From Alnus glutinosa (lineage: Eukaryota > Streptophyta > Magnoliopsida > Fagales > Betulaceae), in the NCBI RefSeq assembly GCF_958979055.1, contig NC_084890.1:29061116-29125115 (forward strand): a stretch of 64,000 nucleotides of DNA, read 5' to 3'. The position numbers and the translations under genes are program-made. The notes beneath the pieces were generated by a model that saw only the letters and a list, made by a program, of their open reading frames with translations, was not told where the DNA came from and ran no database searches. Of this stretch, positions 20,316 through 32,600 are shown piece by piece. The stretch's first letter is position 1. Every line of letters begins with the position of its first letter.

Positions 20316-20596
20316 AAAAAAATAACAAATTGTGGACGGTTTTGGGCAAAACCGTCCATAATTTTTCTGGACGGTTTTGCCCAAACCGTCTAGAACTGAT
20401 TCTGGACGGTTTCGCCAAAACCGTCTAGAATTACGGACGGTTTTGTCCAAACCGTCTAGAAATTCAATTAGCGACGATATATCCTAGACGGTTTAAAACC
20501 GTCTGAAAAAAACCGTCTGGAATTGATTCCAGACGGTTTTTTTGCATTTCTGGACGGTTTAAAACCGTCCAGAATTTGCTTTTTTTTTTTGTAGTG
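19183..20596. mobile_element. Non-autonomous CACTA (En/Spm) transposon, 1414 bp
   Basis: Starts CACTACTAAAAAAAAG and ends CTTTTTTTTTTTGTAGTG, an inverted terminal repeat, flanked by a 3-bp target duplication GAC (19180-19182, 20597-19 onward 20599). Both ends carry dense subterminal repeats of ACGGTTT/AAACCGT, many arranged head to head (19200-19535 and 20333-20575), typical transposase-binding arrays. No transposase is encoded. The interior holds a captured SF3B1 piece and an internal direct repeat (GATCCGGCCGAAAC...GGCTTTGGGTTG at about 20047 and 20160). It inserted into the lycopene-cyclase-like pseudogene. Confidence 0.92.
19827..20011 (-). pseudogene. SF3B1: Captured SF3B1 N-terminal fragment inside the CACTA element
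   Basis: From the ATG at 20011 the minus strand reads MDPEIAKTQEERRRMEQQLA, then, after a frameshift, LTSVTFDTDLYGGNDRDAYV, TSIPVNEDDENIDTMDNEVA. This is the N-terminus of plant splicing factor 3B subunit 1 (U2 snRNP branch-site recognition). The match stops after NEVA, where the real protein continues with the LASYTAP region; the following frame (about 19750-19826) reads unrelated residues, possibly another captured piece. A change at the LALG/ASLT junction breaks the frame, so no SF3B1 product is possible. CT-rich sequence beyond (19625-19720) may be captured 5' UTR of some gene. Confidence 0.8.
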
Positions 20597-20799
20597 GACG
20601 AAGGGTCAACACAACAACGTACATATATATACCTTAATTCCATAGCGAGACAGTTGTTGCGGAAGTCGAAGGCCGACCAGGCCAATGCCAACGGTGATGA
20701 CATCAAACTGGGTTGAACTATATATGGAAGATCAAAATTCAAGCTTTCAAGATTTGGTGTTGTAATCTTAGTTTCTTTTGGTGCTCCACCTTCATCTGT

Positions 20800-22042
20800 C
20801 TATTTCTTATTGGAGGGCATAAAAGACCTATTTATGACGTACATATCCCTATAGAAGTTATTCTCGTTAGTTTATGGTGTTTATGGTTTTGCCATGAGAT
20901 GAATTTTTTAAGTTCTTTACACCTTAAGATTTGCTCAAAGAGAGCCGCTGAGAGATTGGGCATGTTAAATCATCACTTGACCCAAAAGTTTAAGTTTAAT
21001 TACTTAATCAATACTTTAACATTTTTTCTCACGTGTAGGTTCAAACTACCTTTTAATAGGTGATCAAGGCCCAACATGTGGTATATAATTGAAAATGGAA
21101 GGGGCTAGGTGGTCAATCAGTTTATAATTGTAAGGGAAAGCCTTACCTTATGAGTTAGCTTTTGGAGTTGAAAGAGGCCAAAATCCACTCAACATTAGTA
21201 TCAGAGCCAAAAGTCCTAAGTTCGAACCTTAAATCCGTCATTTACCTCTCATTTCATTTAAATATTTCACGTGTTGGGTCTCACCTATTAAAAGGGAGTT
21301 TGAGCCCACACGTGAGGGAGGGTGTTAAAGTATTAATTAAATGATTAAATTTACCACTTTCTATCAGAGCAAAAAAAACTTATTTCGGAGCAAATTAAAT
21401 CTTAGCAAAGTCTCAATTCAAAGCCTCAGCACAAAATTATATGTGCGGGTTTTATTTTTTTAAAAAAAAAAAAAAAAAATCGTATGATGTTTTTCTTAAG
21501 ATATTATATATATATTTTTGTTTTTGCACGCATATATGAGAGATGAAAAAATGGGATCGTGCAAATCAACCATATATATATAGAGAGGTAGGAACACATT
21601 TTCCTTGGTTTAAATCTAATTTGTAATATGCGTTGAGATGTAATTTTGTGTGTTATGTATTAGATTTCTGTCAACTTAATGGCTAAATGTGCATGTGTCA
21701 CGTATAAACTGCAGTACCAACAAGCTCATCGAACAGAACTTTTTAAATTTGTCATCATTATTAATATTATTATAACAAGAATAGTAATGAGGAAGATCGA
21801 ACATAAATTTAGATGCATTGGTTTTTTTTTTTTTTTTTTCACACCACACTTGAAGTTCATGGATGAACAGATACATGCATGTCCCAAACCCTCTACAATT
21901 TCATCAAATCTAGGAAGAAAAAAAATACAAACAAAGGCAAAAATACAAGTCGAACAGAAAACACGTACGAAATCGATCATTTATCATTTGCATGTTCTTT
22001 GTAGTACTATCACCACTTAAGACTAAATTTTCTTTAATTTGC
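20800..22042. other. Repeat-derived spacer downstream of NPF copy 2
   Basis: Contains a repeat at about 20960-21360: inverted ends ACTTAATCAATACTTTAACA and GTTAAAGTATTAATTAAATG, with the interior phrase AGTATCAGAGCCAAAAGTCC and CACGTGTTGGGTCTCACC. Related fragments with the phrase GATACCATGGTAAATTTAAT lie in NPF copy 2 intron 3 (about 24290-24420). From about 21755 the sequence matches the 3' flank of NPF copy 1. No gene seen. Confidence 0.5.
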
Positions 22043-24992
22043 TCATGCCTTGGCGCTGTTCTCATTTGAGTCCTCCACCGGATTCTGAGGCCTGTACTTG
22101 TACCTCTTAGCTACAAACAAGTAGATAAAGAAGTTGATCAAGCTCAGTGTAGAAAGCAGCCAGTAGAAGAGGTTTAAATGGTTCCTGTTTATGTTGTTTC
22201 CTGCTAACCAACCTCCACTTCTTGTAACATTCTTCGTTGCAACATTCACTATTTTCACCAGTATGGTGCTGAAAAAATACCCTAGAGCCATGGAGCTCCA
22301 GAGGAAGCAACTTGAGATGGATTTAAGGCCCTTTGGTGCCTCTGAATAGAAAAATTCTAGCAGCCCGACGTATGTAAACAAGTCAGCAATTCCAAATATG
22401 AAGTACTGAAAGGATAGCCAGAATGTGCTGATGGGCAATGGCTGTGCAACTGGGATTGCATCAAGCTTGTTATGGTCTCTTGCTACACCTTTTCTCTTCA
22501 CTTCAAGTATTGCAGCCACGGCCATGGAGATGGATGACAGAATTAGACCGACTCCGACACGCTGCAAGTGGGTGATCCCCGTGGGGATGCCGGTGATTTT
22601 TCGCGCAAAGGGAACGAAAATCTGGTCGTAGAAAGGGATTATGATGATCATGAATACGATTGGGATGATAGGGAGGGAGGCAGGTGGGATGTGAAAAGAT
22701 TTCGTGATTCTTGTGTTCATGGTGAGACCTTGTTGGATTGAGAAGGTTTGGAGCTGAGCCAGGCAAAGGGTCATGATTATAGTGCAACAAAAAATTGGGA
22801 CCATGCCTAGTAGTATCTTGGCATTTTCCACTTGAGTAACCCTACAAAGTTTCCATGGATTTGCAGCCTCTGGTCTACCATACTGCCCGGTAGACGTTTG
22901 TTGGATGGCTGCTTTGTCTAAAAACCTGCATTGGATCATAGCATGAATGTTAATGCAAATGAGTAAATGTATATATAAGAGCATGTAAGAACGACAATTC
23001 ATGTTCGCTTGTCGAGTTCGGGTTGTGTCGAGACATAGGTATAAGACTATAAATCAACCCTAACCTAACCATTTAATTAAACAGATTAGACCCCTAAATC
23101 CTAACCGCTAATTTCGTACTGGGTTCGTATCAAGATTTGTGGGTCATGTCAAAAATTGCTAGCACTTATGTTCACATGCTGGGTTCGAGTTATGTCGAGG
23201 TATAGATATAAAACTATATACGTTAAATCTCTCAACACTAACCCGCTAATTTCATGTTGAGTTCGTGGGTTGTATAAAAACTTGGAGCATGCATCAAATG
23301 CATGATATATCGTCCAAATTTTAGGCATTTGTCAATTTTGGTGCAAGTTAAAGATTGTGATAGAACCTGGAAACGTCTCTGTGGGGCAAAAATTCTGCTT
23401 TTACAGCAGCTTCCTTGTCCTTATCAATCTCATAGAGCTCTGTATGGTCCTGAGGAAGTTGAAGATTTCTGTTGCGAATGGCTGCAACAAACACCTGAAA
23501 AAAGGAGCAGAAGGTAAATAAACCTTGATCCATACGCATTTGAATCCTTGTGTTAGGATTAGACCAGTACATACATATCCATAGAGGAAGGAAGATATTG
23601 ATTAATCACAATAAAAGGTGGTTGATCTTGTCTTTAGGAACAACTAACAGAAGGGTCTAAGATTTGCTTAACAAACCTGTATTATACTGATGATGGCGCT
23701 AGTTCCTTGAATAATTTGTATTCTGTACATTGGTAGTCCCGCGGCAAAGATAATCACAGCCAATAATATGGCGATGGCAGAGATCAAAAAGCCCCAGTCC
23801 CATCCTCTATTATCTTGGATCCAAACAATTAGCGTTAAGCTGACAGCACCGCCAACACACACTGCTAGTAAAAGGCAGTTGAAGAAGCTGGACATCTGCC
23901 TTGCTTCTTTTGGGTCTTTTTCATCAAATTGATCAGCGCCATGTGATGGCAATGCAGCTTTGATTCCTGCAGAACCAACCGCCAGCAAATATAGAGCAAC
24001 ATAGAGGACTGCAGCATTGCCACCACCAATTTTCTCACATCTAGAAGCTTTATCAAAGATGATGCAAGGTGGGGGCTTTAGCCTGGGATAGTGAGCTTGT
24101 ATTGTCAACACTGCAAATCCCTGGATAAACAGAACAATATAAATATTCAGCACATTGAGTTAATTAGCTCATCATAAAATCAAAGGTTCTCCATATTGGA
24201 CTGTCAACCAAATGAAAACTCTTGGTTCATCATTGTTATTGTTACTATATTACTCACGAAGATGATCTGTTAAATAACATTTATACCAAAAGCTTAACTT
24301 GATAGGAATGTATGAATTTAATCCCCATCATGTTTAATTGAAATGGGAGTTGAATGACAGAGAGCGAGTTCGAACTCAAGACTTCTGATACCATGGTAAA
24401 TTTAATTATTTAATTTATATTCTAACCAAAGAAATAAGGATTTAAATGTTACCACAAACTCGAAGCATCCTGCAATGAGAACAGTTTTGAATCTGCCGAT
24501 GTAAGTATCTGCAAGAACAGCTGCAAGAATGGAGAGAATGTAACTAGTCCCCATGAAGTTGGTCAGTTGATTAGCTGCATCGGCTAGTTCCAAGTGCATC
24601 ACCCCATTGAAGTATGTCACCAAGTTCACCGCCAGTGCCAAGGTTGCCATGCTCTCAAAACCAAACGTGGCTGCAAGATAAACAAAACAACATAAAATTA
24701 AGCTGTTTAACCAAATTAAGCTGAGAAATGATATGTTACTTTCACAAGATGAATTTGTGAAGATATGTATACAACCACCATGCAAACGAAGTCAGAGTTT
24801 ATATATACTTAGTATGAGCAACGCAGTTCTGGCTCCTCCATGTTTGTACTTCACAGCTGCTCTGCCCTTCCAATCCACCTTTCCTTCAACGAGCTCAGGT
24901 TTCTCCTACAAATTAAGAAACCAAAATATAGTTAAGGCTAAAACAAGAAAATAATTTGTAACCCAGAAATGAAGAGAAGAAGGAAATACCAT
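22043..24992 (-). CDS. NRT1/PTR family transporter, NPF4 type, copy 2
   Basis: Six exons with the same boundaries and phases as copy 1: 24992-24990 (ATG only), 24905-24809, 24670-24453, 24120-23677, 23494-23367, 22925-22043; 590 aa, no lesion. Seen: [19 protein letters not shown] at the N-terminus, [19 protein letters not shown] (TM1, no ExxER motif), [42 protein letters not shown], the central loop [20 protein letters not shown], then [46 protein letters not shown] and [15 protein letters not shown]. It keeps DTYIGR where copy 1 has DTCIGR. Intron 5 holds a roughly 300-bp repeat (22990-23290) absent from copy 1. A 12-helix membrane carrier; nitrate or ABA are the best-known NPF4 cargoes, not provable here. 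Confidence 0.93.
22990..23290. repeat. Tandemly duplicated repeat in NPF copy 2 intron 5
   Basis: GTTCGGGTTGTGTCGAGACA / GGTATAAGACTATA (about 23018) recurs as GTTCGAGTTATGTCGAGGTA / GATATAAAACTATA (about 23184), a 166-bp period. CGCTAATTTC also recurs. The intron is 441 bp here against 136 bp in copy 1, so this is a post-duplication insertion or a loss from copy 1. Confidence 0.65.
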
Positions 24993-27094
24993 AGCTAGCT
25001 GCTAGAGTGATCTTTTGGTCCCTGCTGCTAAAGAGCCTCTAATGGTGAGATTGGTAGAAGCTAAGATTGTGGTTCATTTCTATATATAACATGCAAACAC
25101 TGCGCCATGATGGTTCCATTAAACGACCAATTCTTATGACCAAAACATTCTTCTGCTTGTCTGTACTGTGCCGAAAATTGCCGTCTCTTTTGGAGCTAGA
25201 TTCCCAGGGCGCTTTCAAGACATGCATGGTTGTGCACCCCCGTTTTTTAATAGTTTAGATCTTTTGTAATTTGTATTACAAATTAACTTTGCTTTCGTTT
25301 CCCAAATTCTTTGGCCTTATTTATTTCAAACAAAAGGAAAAAAGAAAAAGAAAGAAGAGGAATATATATTTATGCATGCATGATAATTAAGAACCCTTGG
25401 TAGTTGAAACTCCGAAAAGTTATCATATTTTAACACTACTCATCACGTGTGTGCTGTCCCAATACCTGAAACATAATATTTAACTGAAACAAGTGTGGGA
25501 TTGATCAGGGTCCGAACTCAAAACGTCACTTTGATACCTTGTTAAATTACTACTTCTTTCAAAGACTTCCGTTGATAAGAAATAACGAAGTTAATCATTC
25601 AATTAATATTAAGCAGGAAAAATTTAAAAGAAATTTAGGGGCCACGCGTCTGAACAATTGAATTACAATCTAGACACATAAATAACAAAAGCAACCATAC
25701 AGGCAGAAAGTATCCATTCTAAATCCGGAAGCGTCCCTACTGGAGAGCTTTCTGTTTGGACACAAGCATGAAGCTACCCCTCGAGTCACTAGCAATAACG
25801 TTTGCAACAAATATATATATCTGCAAGCAAAACCTTTCCACAGCAAGTGAAAGAGATGTTGCAAATATCAATGTGACAGAAATTATAATTAAGCAAACAA
25901 AGAAGCTGTTTTCAAATGTGGGTCCAACAATAATGTCGAAACAAAGGTCATAGATGTTGTTATTAGGGAAAATGAAGAAAAGAATACGGACAGACACTTA
26001 ACATTAGACATACATATGCGTTCACGTACACTAAGTTATGTCGCCCAGAATTTTCACACCACAAACTGTTATGAATGAATAGCAGTTGAATTGGTCAAAT
26101 GTGGGGCAACAGAACACCCCATGAAACAATTTCTGTAATATTTGTTGGAGAATGCTCGAATCCGGCCATTAGTTTTTGGGACAACGGGTAATTTAACAGG
26201 TTAATAAAACAAAGGTCTTGAGTTCAAGTTCCAACTTTATTTTAGTTAAAAGTTTCACGTATTTGGCCTTATATTTCCTGTCAGTTTAAGCTTTTAAACC
26301 AATTGATAATTTTACGGTTTGAAAATACAGTGGAAATCTTAGATGCTATAATATACGTGGAACATACATAATTTGTGATTAGGGGTGTACATGTAAGCGG
26401 GTATCAATCGCCCACATCCGCATGTATGCAGTCTTAATAACCGTATGAATACGGAACCACATCAGGTTGCATGTACGCTCATAATTGTGATAGGTAAATG
26501 CTTCCTAGCAGAGTTCTGTAGAACTGCTCTGTACGAAATGCATATGTCAAATTAAAGAATCCCCGTGTACGTAGTTTGACTCAGTACTCATTAGAGTAGG
26601 AGCCTCATTGGAGGTGGATTTCCAGAAAAAGGAAGGTTGGCAGCCCATGCACCGTAACTTTCAAGCACCACAATGTTCAGTGTTGAAAAAAATTAAAGAT
26701 AGGCATGATTCACATGGATTTGGAAAGAGATCGATTGACATCGTTAATTATCAAATAATGAAGCAGACAAAATACATCATATAAAGTCCATTGGCCATCA
26801 AGTCAGGAAGCCCACATCATAATCTTCACGAAGAAAGATCACTTTATATAAAAAAATAAAATAAAATAAACAACTGTGTCATTATTCAGAAAACACCTCC
26901 ATTTCAATGAAAGAAAATTCAAACCAAATTCTAGAAGAAAAGATCATTGGCTAATTAATGATGTGACTATGAACAAAGCAGCTATAGGAATAAAAGAAAA
27001 TGTACAAAACAGACCAGATATGGCCTGTCCAAAGAATGCCTGACTATAGTTTGTTGTGGGGAGGGTAACACTGCAACAAAAAAAGCCTAATACA
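24993..27094. other. Spacer between NPF copy 2 promoter and CAD1 3' end
   Basis: 24993-25420 is the NPF promoter/5' UTR region shared with copy 1. Two retroelement- or MITE-like scraps follow (about 25440-25620 and 26160-26340, both with the phrase for a TE of the GATACC/TTAATTGA kind) and a GGGGTGTACATGTAAGCGGG repeat at about 26384. A minus-strand frame 25737-25997 (86 codons, hydrophobic middle) is not recognised. The bases just above 26900 may be CAD1 3' UTR. Confidence 0.45.
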
Positions 27095-29578
27095 TCAGTA
27101 ATTCAGCAAGGAGTATTTTATGCGCAATACAATCTTTCCCTTATCAACCCCAAGTTTTGCCCCTGTGACTAACCAATGACCAGGAATATCTTGCGGCCCC
27201 TTTGACATTTCTGTAAAGTCTACAATTTTGGCCAGTTTTCCAATTTGGCTTGAACTATCTTCCTTTTTATCACTTCTTTTTTTCTGAGCTTCCTTATTAT
27301 CACTTGAAACAGACGAAGAAGTGCCCTCAGGCCTTTGTGAAGAAGTATAAAGGGCGGAAGGGTTGTGATCCCAAACAGACCTCCTTATTGTACAGCCGGG
27401 TACTTTAGAGAATAGAAGTTTGAGGTGTAAGACATTTTTGGCACCAAAATGCCATACACCAAGCTGAGCCCCTGTGACAATATGAACACCGGAGAGATCT
27501 CCGATGCAAGTCTCCGGGTGCTCAATGGGTGCCGTGCTTACATGGGAGAAGTTCTTCCACTTGATTGGTTCGAACCAACGGCTGTCTTGTTCCTCTGGGC
27601 CCAGCCACTTGGGTGCGCCAATGGCCACATGCGCATCCCAGTGGGGGTGAAGAATTTTTGGAAGAGACACTAAATGCTGCAAATGGATAGCAAGTCGGTT
27701 CTGCTTGCTCCCTTCTAGTCTAAGTCTAAGCCCAGTCACTGGCTTACGGCCAACTGTTACCTGCATTTGCAACCCATGATTCAACATGGCTACAGAAACT
27801 TGAACTGGTACGTAACTTGGGAAGAAATAAACACCAGGTATGCCAAGGTGAAACAGTTTACAAAAAATTAACGAAAGAACAATGTTAAAGATTTGTATTT
27901 TAATTGTGTATTAGCTTTGCACTTACTCTACATAGAATTGCAGTAAACCAAGAATAAGGAAAGAACCCGGAAACCCTGGAGAAGTTGGGATTCCACTGAT
28001 GCTATTGAAAGATTCATACTTCATATTTTTTGTGGGGGGAGGGTTAGAAGATAAATTGGGGAAAAAAAGAACCTTCTGGACTCAGTTTTGAGATTAATAC
28101 AAAATTTTAACACCAGATGCTCACAAATAGTTTCTTATCTTTTGAGGCTGAAGCAACATATCATAGGATTGGGTCGCAGAGAAGGCAACCAGGAACCACA
28201 AATACGATAAAGGCAACCAAGGAAGAAAAAAGAAAGACAAACAAAAAGAAACAAAAACATATATGTATATCTGTAAAGGACCTCCTGCACTAAATTTACT
28301 CTCACCACCTTTTTTTTCCCCTGGTTTCCTTTTTTATAAGTCTCTTATATTTTAGCAGTACAGAAAATTAACTAAAAACAATACGGGACGTGCCTGAACC
28401 ATTGTGGAAGCCACCTTCAAATTCATAATTCATAACCACAACCATCAGAGAAGAGTATAAAGAACCACAAAGAATACCTGATCTGGGCTCACATACAGCT
28501 TTGGTCCCATCAAGCTGAACTGAAGGGAGGAACACACAGGCTCTTTTCTGTGTAGATTCTGTTCTGGGGCCCAAACTTGAGCAATTTGAAAATCCAAGAA
28601 ATATTGTAAATCTTCAATAGGTGGCTTGTCTGGTAAAAACAATAACAGATTATCAGACAGTAATTATTAAAGAAGCAATTATCCTAGTAGAAAGAACATG
28701 AACAAGACTGCTCCTTAATAAGGTTAAATGAATTCGAAGTTGGTATTTTGAGGATATTTAGAGCTTTATTTAGCTTACAAGAATCACAAAAGCAATACAT
28801 CGGCCCACCCGAAAAAAGAAAAAAGAGAGAAAGAAAGAAAACAAAACAAAATAAAACACATTTGAAATAACTTAAAGTGAGATCTCTTTTCAACTTGTTA
28901 AGGAATCCTTATCCTGTTTAACTCTGCCTTTTTCTGGATTCTGCTACTTAAATCTTTGAAAATATTTGCAACAATTCCCCGTGCACCATTATGAATGCCA
29001 AAATCTGTTGGGCTTAGTTAGATTCTAATCAAATTACTTATGCAAGTACTAATTTTAGGTGGCATTGGCGCTGGTGGTGCAATCAGATTTTAGTAAAAGT
29101 CCTGATAAAGTAAGCATAGATGAAATTCTAAGACATTGGTCTAAAAAGTTTGAAATTGCTTCAAACTTTTAGTAGCCACTTTTCCAGGATTGAATGAAAT
29201 TCATATTTCAAGCAAACAAATAGTTAGATGAGATCTTACACTCTAGATATAACTCAATTGCACGAGCTAGATGCTTTATTCCGGGCACATCTTCCAACAG
29301 GGAAACAATGGGTGTAAATGTCATGTTAATAACATCTGGTGCCAATTTTACAGTTTCTGCCCACTTGGCATGACTCTGCTCAAGATCATCACCTCCTCTC
29401 CTCCTAAAAATTACAGTAACATCCTGCAGCAATAAACTGATATTTTTACCAATGTTTTCTCATATAAGTCATGCAAAGAAAGAGAAATAAATTTCACAAA
29501 AACCACACTCAAGAACAAGGAGACATGATGCAATGAGCTAAAAGTTCCCTGAGGCTTTTGAGAATAAATACAATTTTT

Positions 29579-29611
<33 letters not shown>

Positions 29612-32600
29612 GGGGGGGGAGGGGGGGAGTTTCGAACAAGCAGCACCATATACTGACCTTGTCCTTGTATTTTAAGGGGCCAGCACTTGATTCGCCTTTT
29701 GAGTCCAGAAACCTCTGATCCTTAATCTCGTTAACATAGCTCTCAATCTCCAATGCGGACAAAGGTGATGACTGGTGCTGCCTGATATAAACTACATCTC
29801 TTCCACCGATTGTTGCTGACTTAACGACATGCGTACCAAAATTTTCAATAAAACTGAAAAGTGAGGGAAAAAAAATATAGGTGAAAAAATGCCAGTCAGA
29901 AGCATGCCCTCCAGACCATCAAAGTCATCTGTTATTTTTACTTTTAAGTTAGTCATTTTGACCAGAACATTGAGTTGATCCAGGTAACCATCAGAACATG
30001 CTCTCACATATTGTGAAATCACTGCACGCAACTACAAAATTTCTTCTCTATGTATTAACAGGGTAAATATGGCATTGTAGTTGATATTACAAGATTTTCC
30101 AAGACAAAGGTCGTTTGTTACAGTTCCTCTATGCTTAGGACTTGATGTCCATTCATCTCTCTGCCTCTCAAGTATTTGAGTTATAAGTAGGAGATTTTCA
30201 TTGTAAATTGTTTTAAATTTGGGGTCTTTGAGTCGGTAAGAGTTTAAGAGTCTTTGAATTGTTTTTGCAGTAGGAGTCAATTACTAAAGTTATAAGTCTA
30301 TTTAAATCAAATTTATGAATAAAATTGATATAGAGAAAAGTTTATTCACAAACCCTAAATTTGAAGGAGGTTCAGGTTCCCTCTAAGAACCTACCCTACA
30401 TTACCCCGTTACGGACTTGATATTTGAGTTTGTAACAATTTGGTATCAAAGCCAATAATGGCTTCACCATTTTCCAATTCCAATTAGTGGCTTGATCACT
30501 TGGAGCTAAAGTTTGAATCTGAGATGCATGAGATACAATCATACAAGCGTTAATTGCTGCCATAAACTCACGTTTGGATCAACTGATGCCAGAGTAACCA
30601 ACAGTACCATCTCCACACGCATTGCAGCAAAAAATTCATCCAATTCTAGAAACAACCCAACGACACTCTCACTGTTCATGATGCCTTCAAAAGGATCAGC
30701 CTTGTCTCCACCAACACCCATGCCACTACAAAAGCATCATCCCCCCCCCCAACACCTTGGTGACACAAAATCCATGCGTCGAAAGGCAGCCACAACTAAG
30801 TTAAAGAGATCCACCTAGATGATTAATTTGTTTCGGAATCTCAAGAGAAATGCAAAAGGTCTAGCCTTGATATTAATTCGGCTGACGTTAGTCTGGCTTA
30901 TGGAAGAAAAGCTTCGGCTGGTACAACGACACAAATTGGATGCGCTACTGGTTGGAAACAAGGATTGACCGCTACATTAGCAGAGTTGACAAAGAGATCA
31001 TCTAACTTCCAACAAATGGAAGAAATGGAGAACCCACCGGGTGAATGGCCACCTAGGAAGTGGATAAGGAGCCTGGATTTACAGTCAGAGAAAGGGGACG
31101 GAATGAAATTGCAGGGGAAAAAGCAAAGAATGATGCCCAGATGCTTTTTTCCATCCAAAGAGGTTCAACTCTTTCAAAGTTTAATGGACTTCAACAACTC
31201 GCCAAAACGCGTCATTTCAAGGCATGATTTTTTAAATCATGTGGGAGTCCTTCATGACGGTCAACCTTATCCGGGGCATTCGACATTAGAAATCTTGTAA
31301 GGACTGGTAGCAAGACGGTGATTATAAGTAATTCCTCAAGACGTGCGTGAACCACCATTGACAAGATGAAGAGCCTTGGATTTGATCCCTCTCTTTTTGT
31401 AGGAGCTAGGACCTTGAGGACAAGGTCCATTTAATGGAAGAGGAATGTTATAGTCCCTCTATGCTTAGGACTTGATGTCCAATAGTCTCTCTGCCTCTAA
31501 AGTATTTGAGTTATAAGGAATCTTTAATTCTAAGTTGTTCACGGTCGGGTCTTTCTTTAGCTCTCTAACTTGCTCTATGGGGAGACATTTACTTTGGAAG
31601 AGTGTATGGCAAACTCAGACTCCTTCGCAGGCAGCTTTTTTTGCATGGTCGGCGGTTCTAAATAAGATCCTTACAATGGATAACCTCAGGAAAATGCATG
31701 TTATTTGGTGGATAGATGTTGCATGTGCAAGCGAAACGGGGAATCGGTGGATCATCTTCTTCTTCACTGCGATGTAGCTTACGCTCTGTGGAGTGCTCTT
31801 TTTACTCGTTTTGGTCTGTCTTGGGTTATGTCTAGAAGAGTCTTTGACTTGTTTGCTTATTGGTAGACGTTTGGAAGGCTGATGAGTGCCGCAATTTGGA
31901 AGATGGTGCCGACATGCATTCTTTGGTGCATTTGGAAGGAAATAAATAATAAGTGTTTCGAGGATTTGAAGAAGTCATTAGAGGTTATTTTAGCTTCTTT
32001 TTTTCATACGTTGTATCTTTGGACAGTGGCTTTTGTGTCTCCTTTGTCGGTTAGTTTTAGCGATTTTCTTATTCGTTTTTCGATTTCTAGTCAGATATTT
32101 TCTCTTGTATACTTCCGGTGTACGGAGTGCCTTACGCTTTTAATAAGATCAGTTTATTACTTATCAAAAATTATTTGGGGTCTTTGAGTCAGTAAAAGTT
32201 TAGGAGTCTTTGAGTTGTTTTGCAGTAGGAGTCAATTGCTACTGTTGTAAGTCTATTTAAAACAAGTTTATGAATAAAACTGATATAGAGAGAAGTTTAT
32301 TTCCAAACTCTTGCTTTGAAAGATAATCAGGTTCCCTCTAAGAACCTACCCTAAATTACCCTAGTGCAAAGTTGATATTCAGGTTCGTAACATAGTTCCA
32401 CAGAATCCATACTTTTATCCTTTCTCTAAGGGCATATCAACTTTATTTTCTAACACTGTTACCGGTCTCTAAAGATACACACTTAGAAAGATGCACAAAT
32501 TCATAGAGATCAAGACCCAACCATTTGATTGAGCAATAAACCGTTCATCATTGCTAACATCCAATTAGTAACCATCATGGTCTTTAATTGCAAATTATTA

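Larger units (their letters stand above)
18930..20800 (-). pseudogene. Lycopene beta-cyclase / neoxanthin-synthase-like pseudogene, split by CACTA
   Basis: On the minus strand, from about 20780 down to 20600: LESLNFDLP, QFDVITVGIG and GLRLPQQLSRYGIKV, then CCVDPS, matching the N-terminal FAD/NAD-binding region of plant lycopene cyclases and relatives. The CACTA element 19183-20596 interrupts at this point; homology resumes below it as NNYGVWFDEFKSLGLEDC, DKTWPMTCVYI, NKTKYLDR, and a weaker KTKLIER segment near 18990. Lesions: a TATATA-type insertion after RYGIKV, a frameshift before NNYGVW, a stop after YLDRI, and loss of everything further downstream. The GxGxxG motif is altered (GIGLVG, where GxGPAG is expected). 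The family is carotenoid-cyclising and plastid-located; this copy cannot function. Confidence 0.8.

Noticed and set aside
20713..21063. 116-codon + strand ORF
   Set aside because: Overlaps the minus-strand lycopene-cyclase-like segment and then a dispersed repeat; no protein family recognised.
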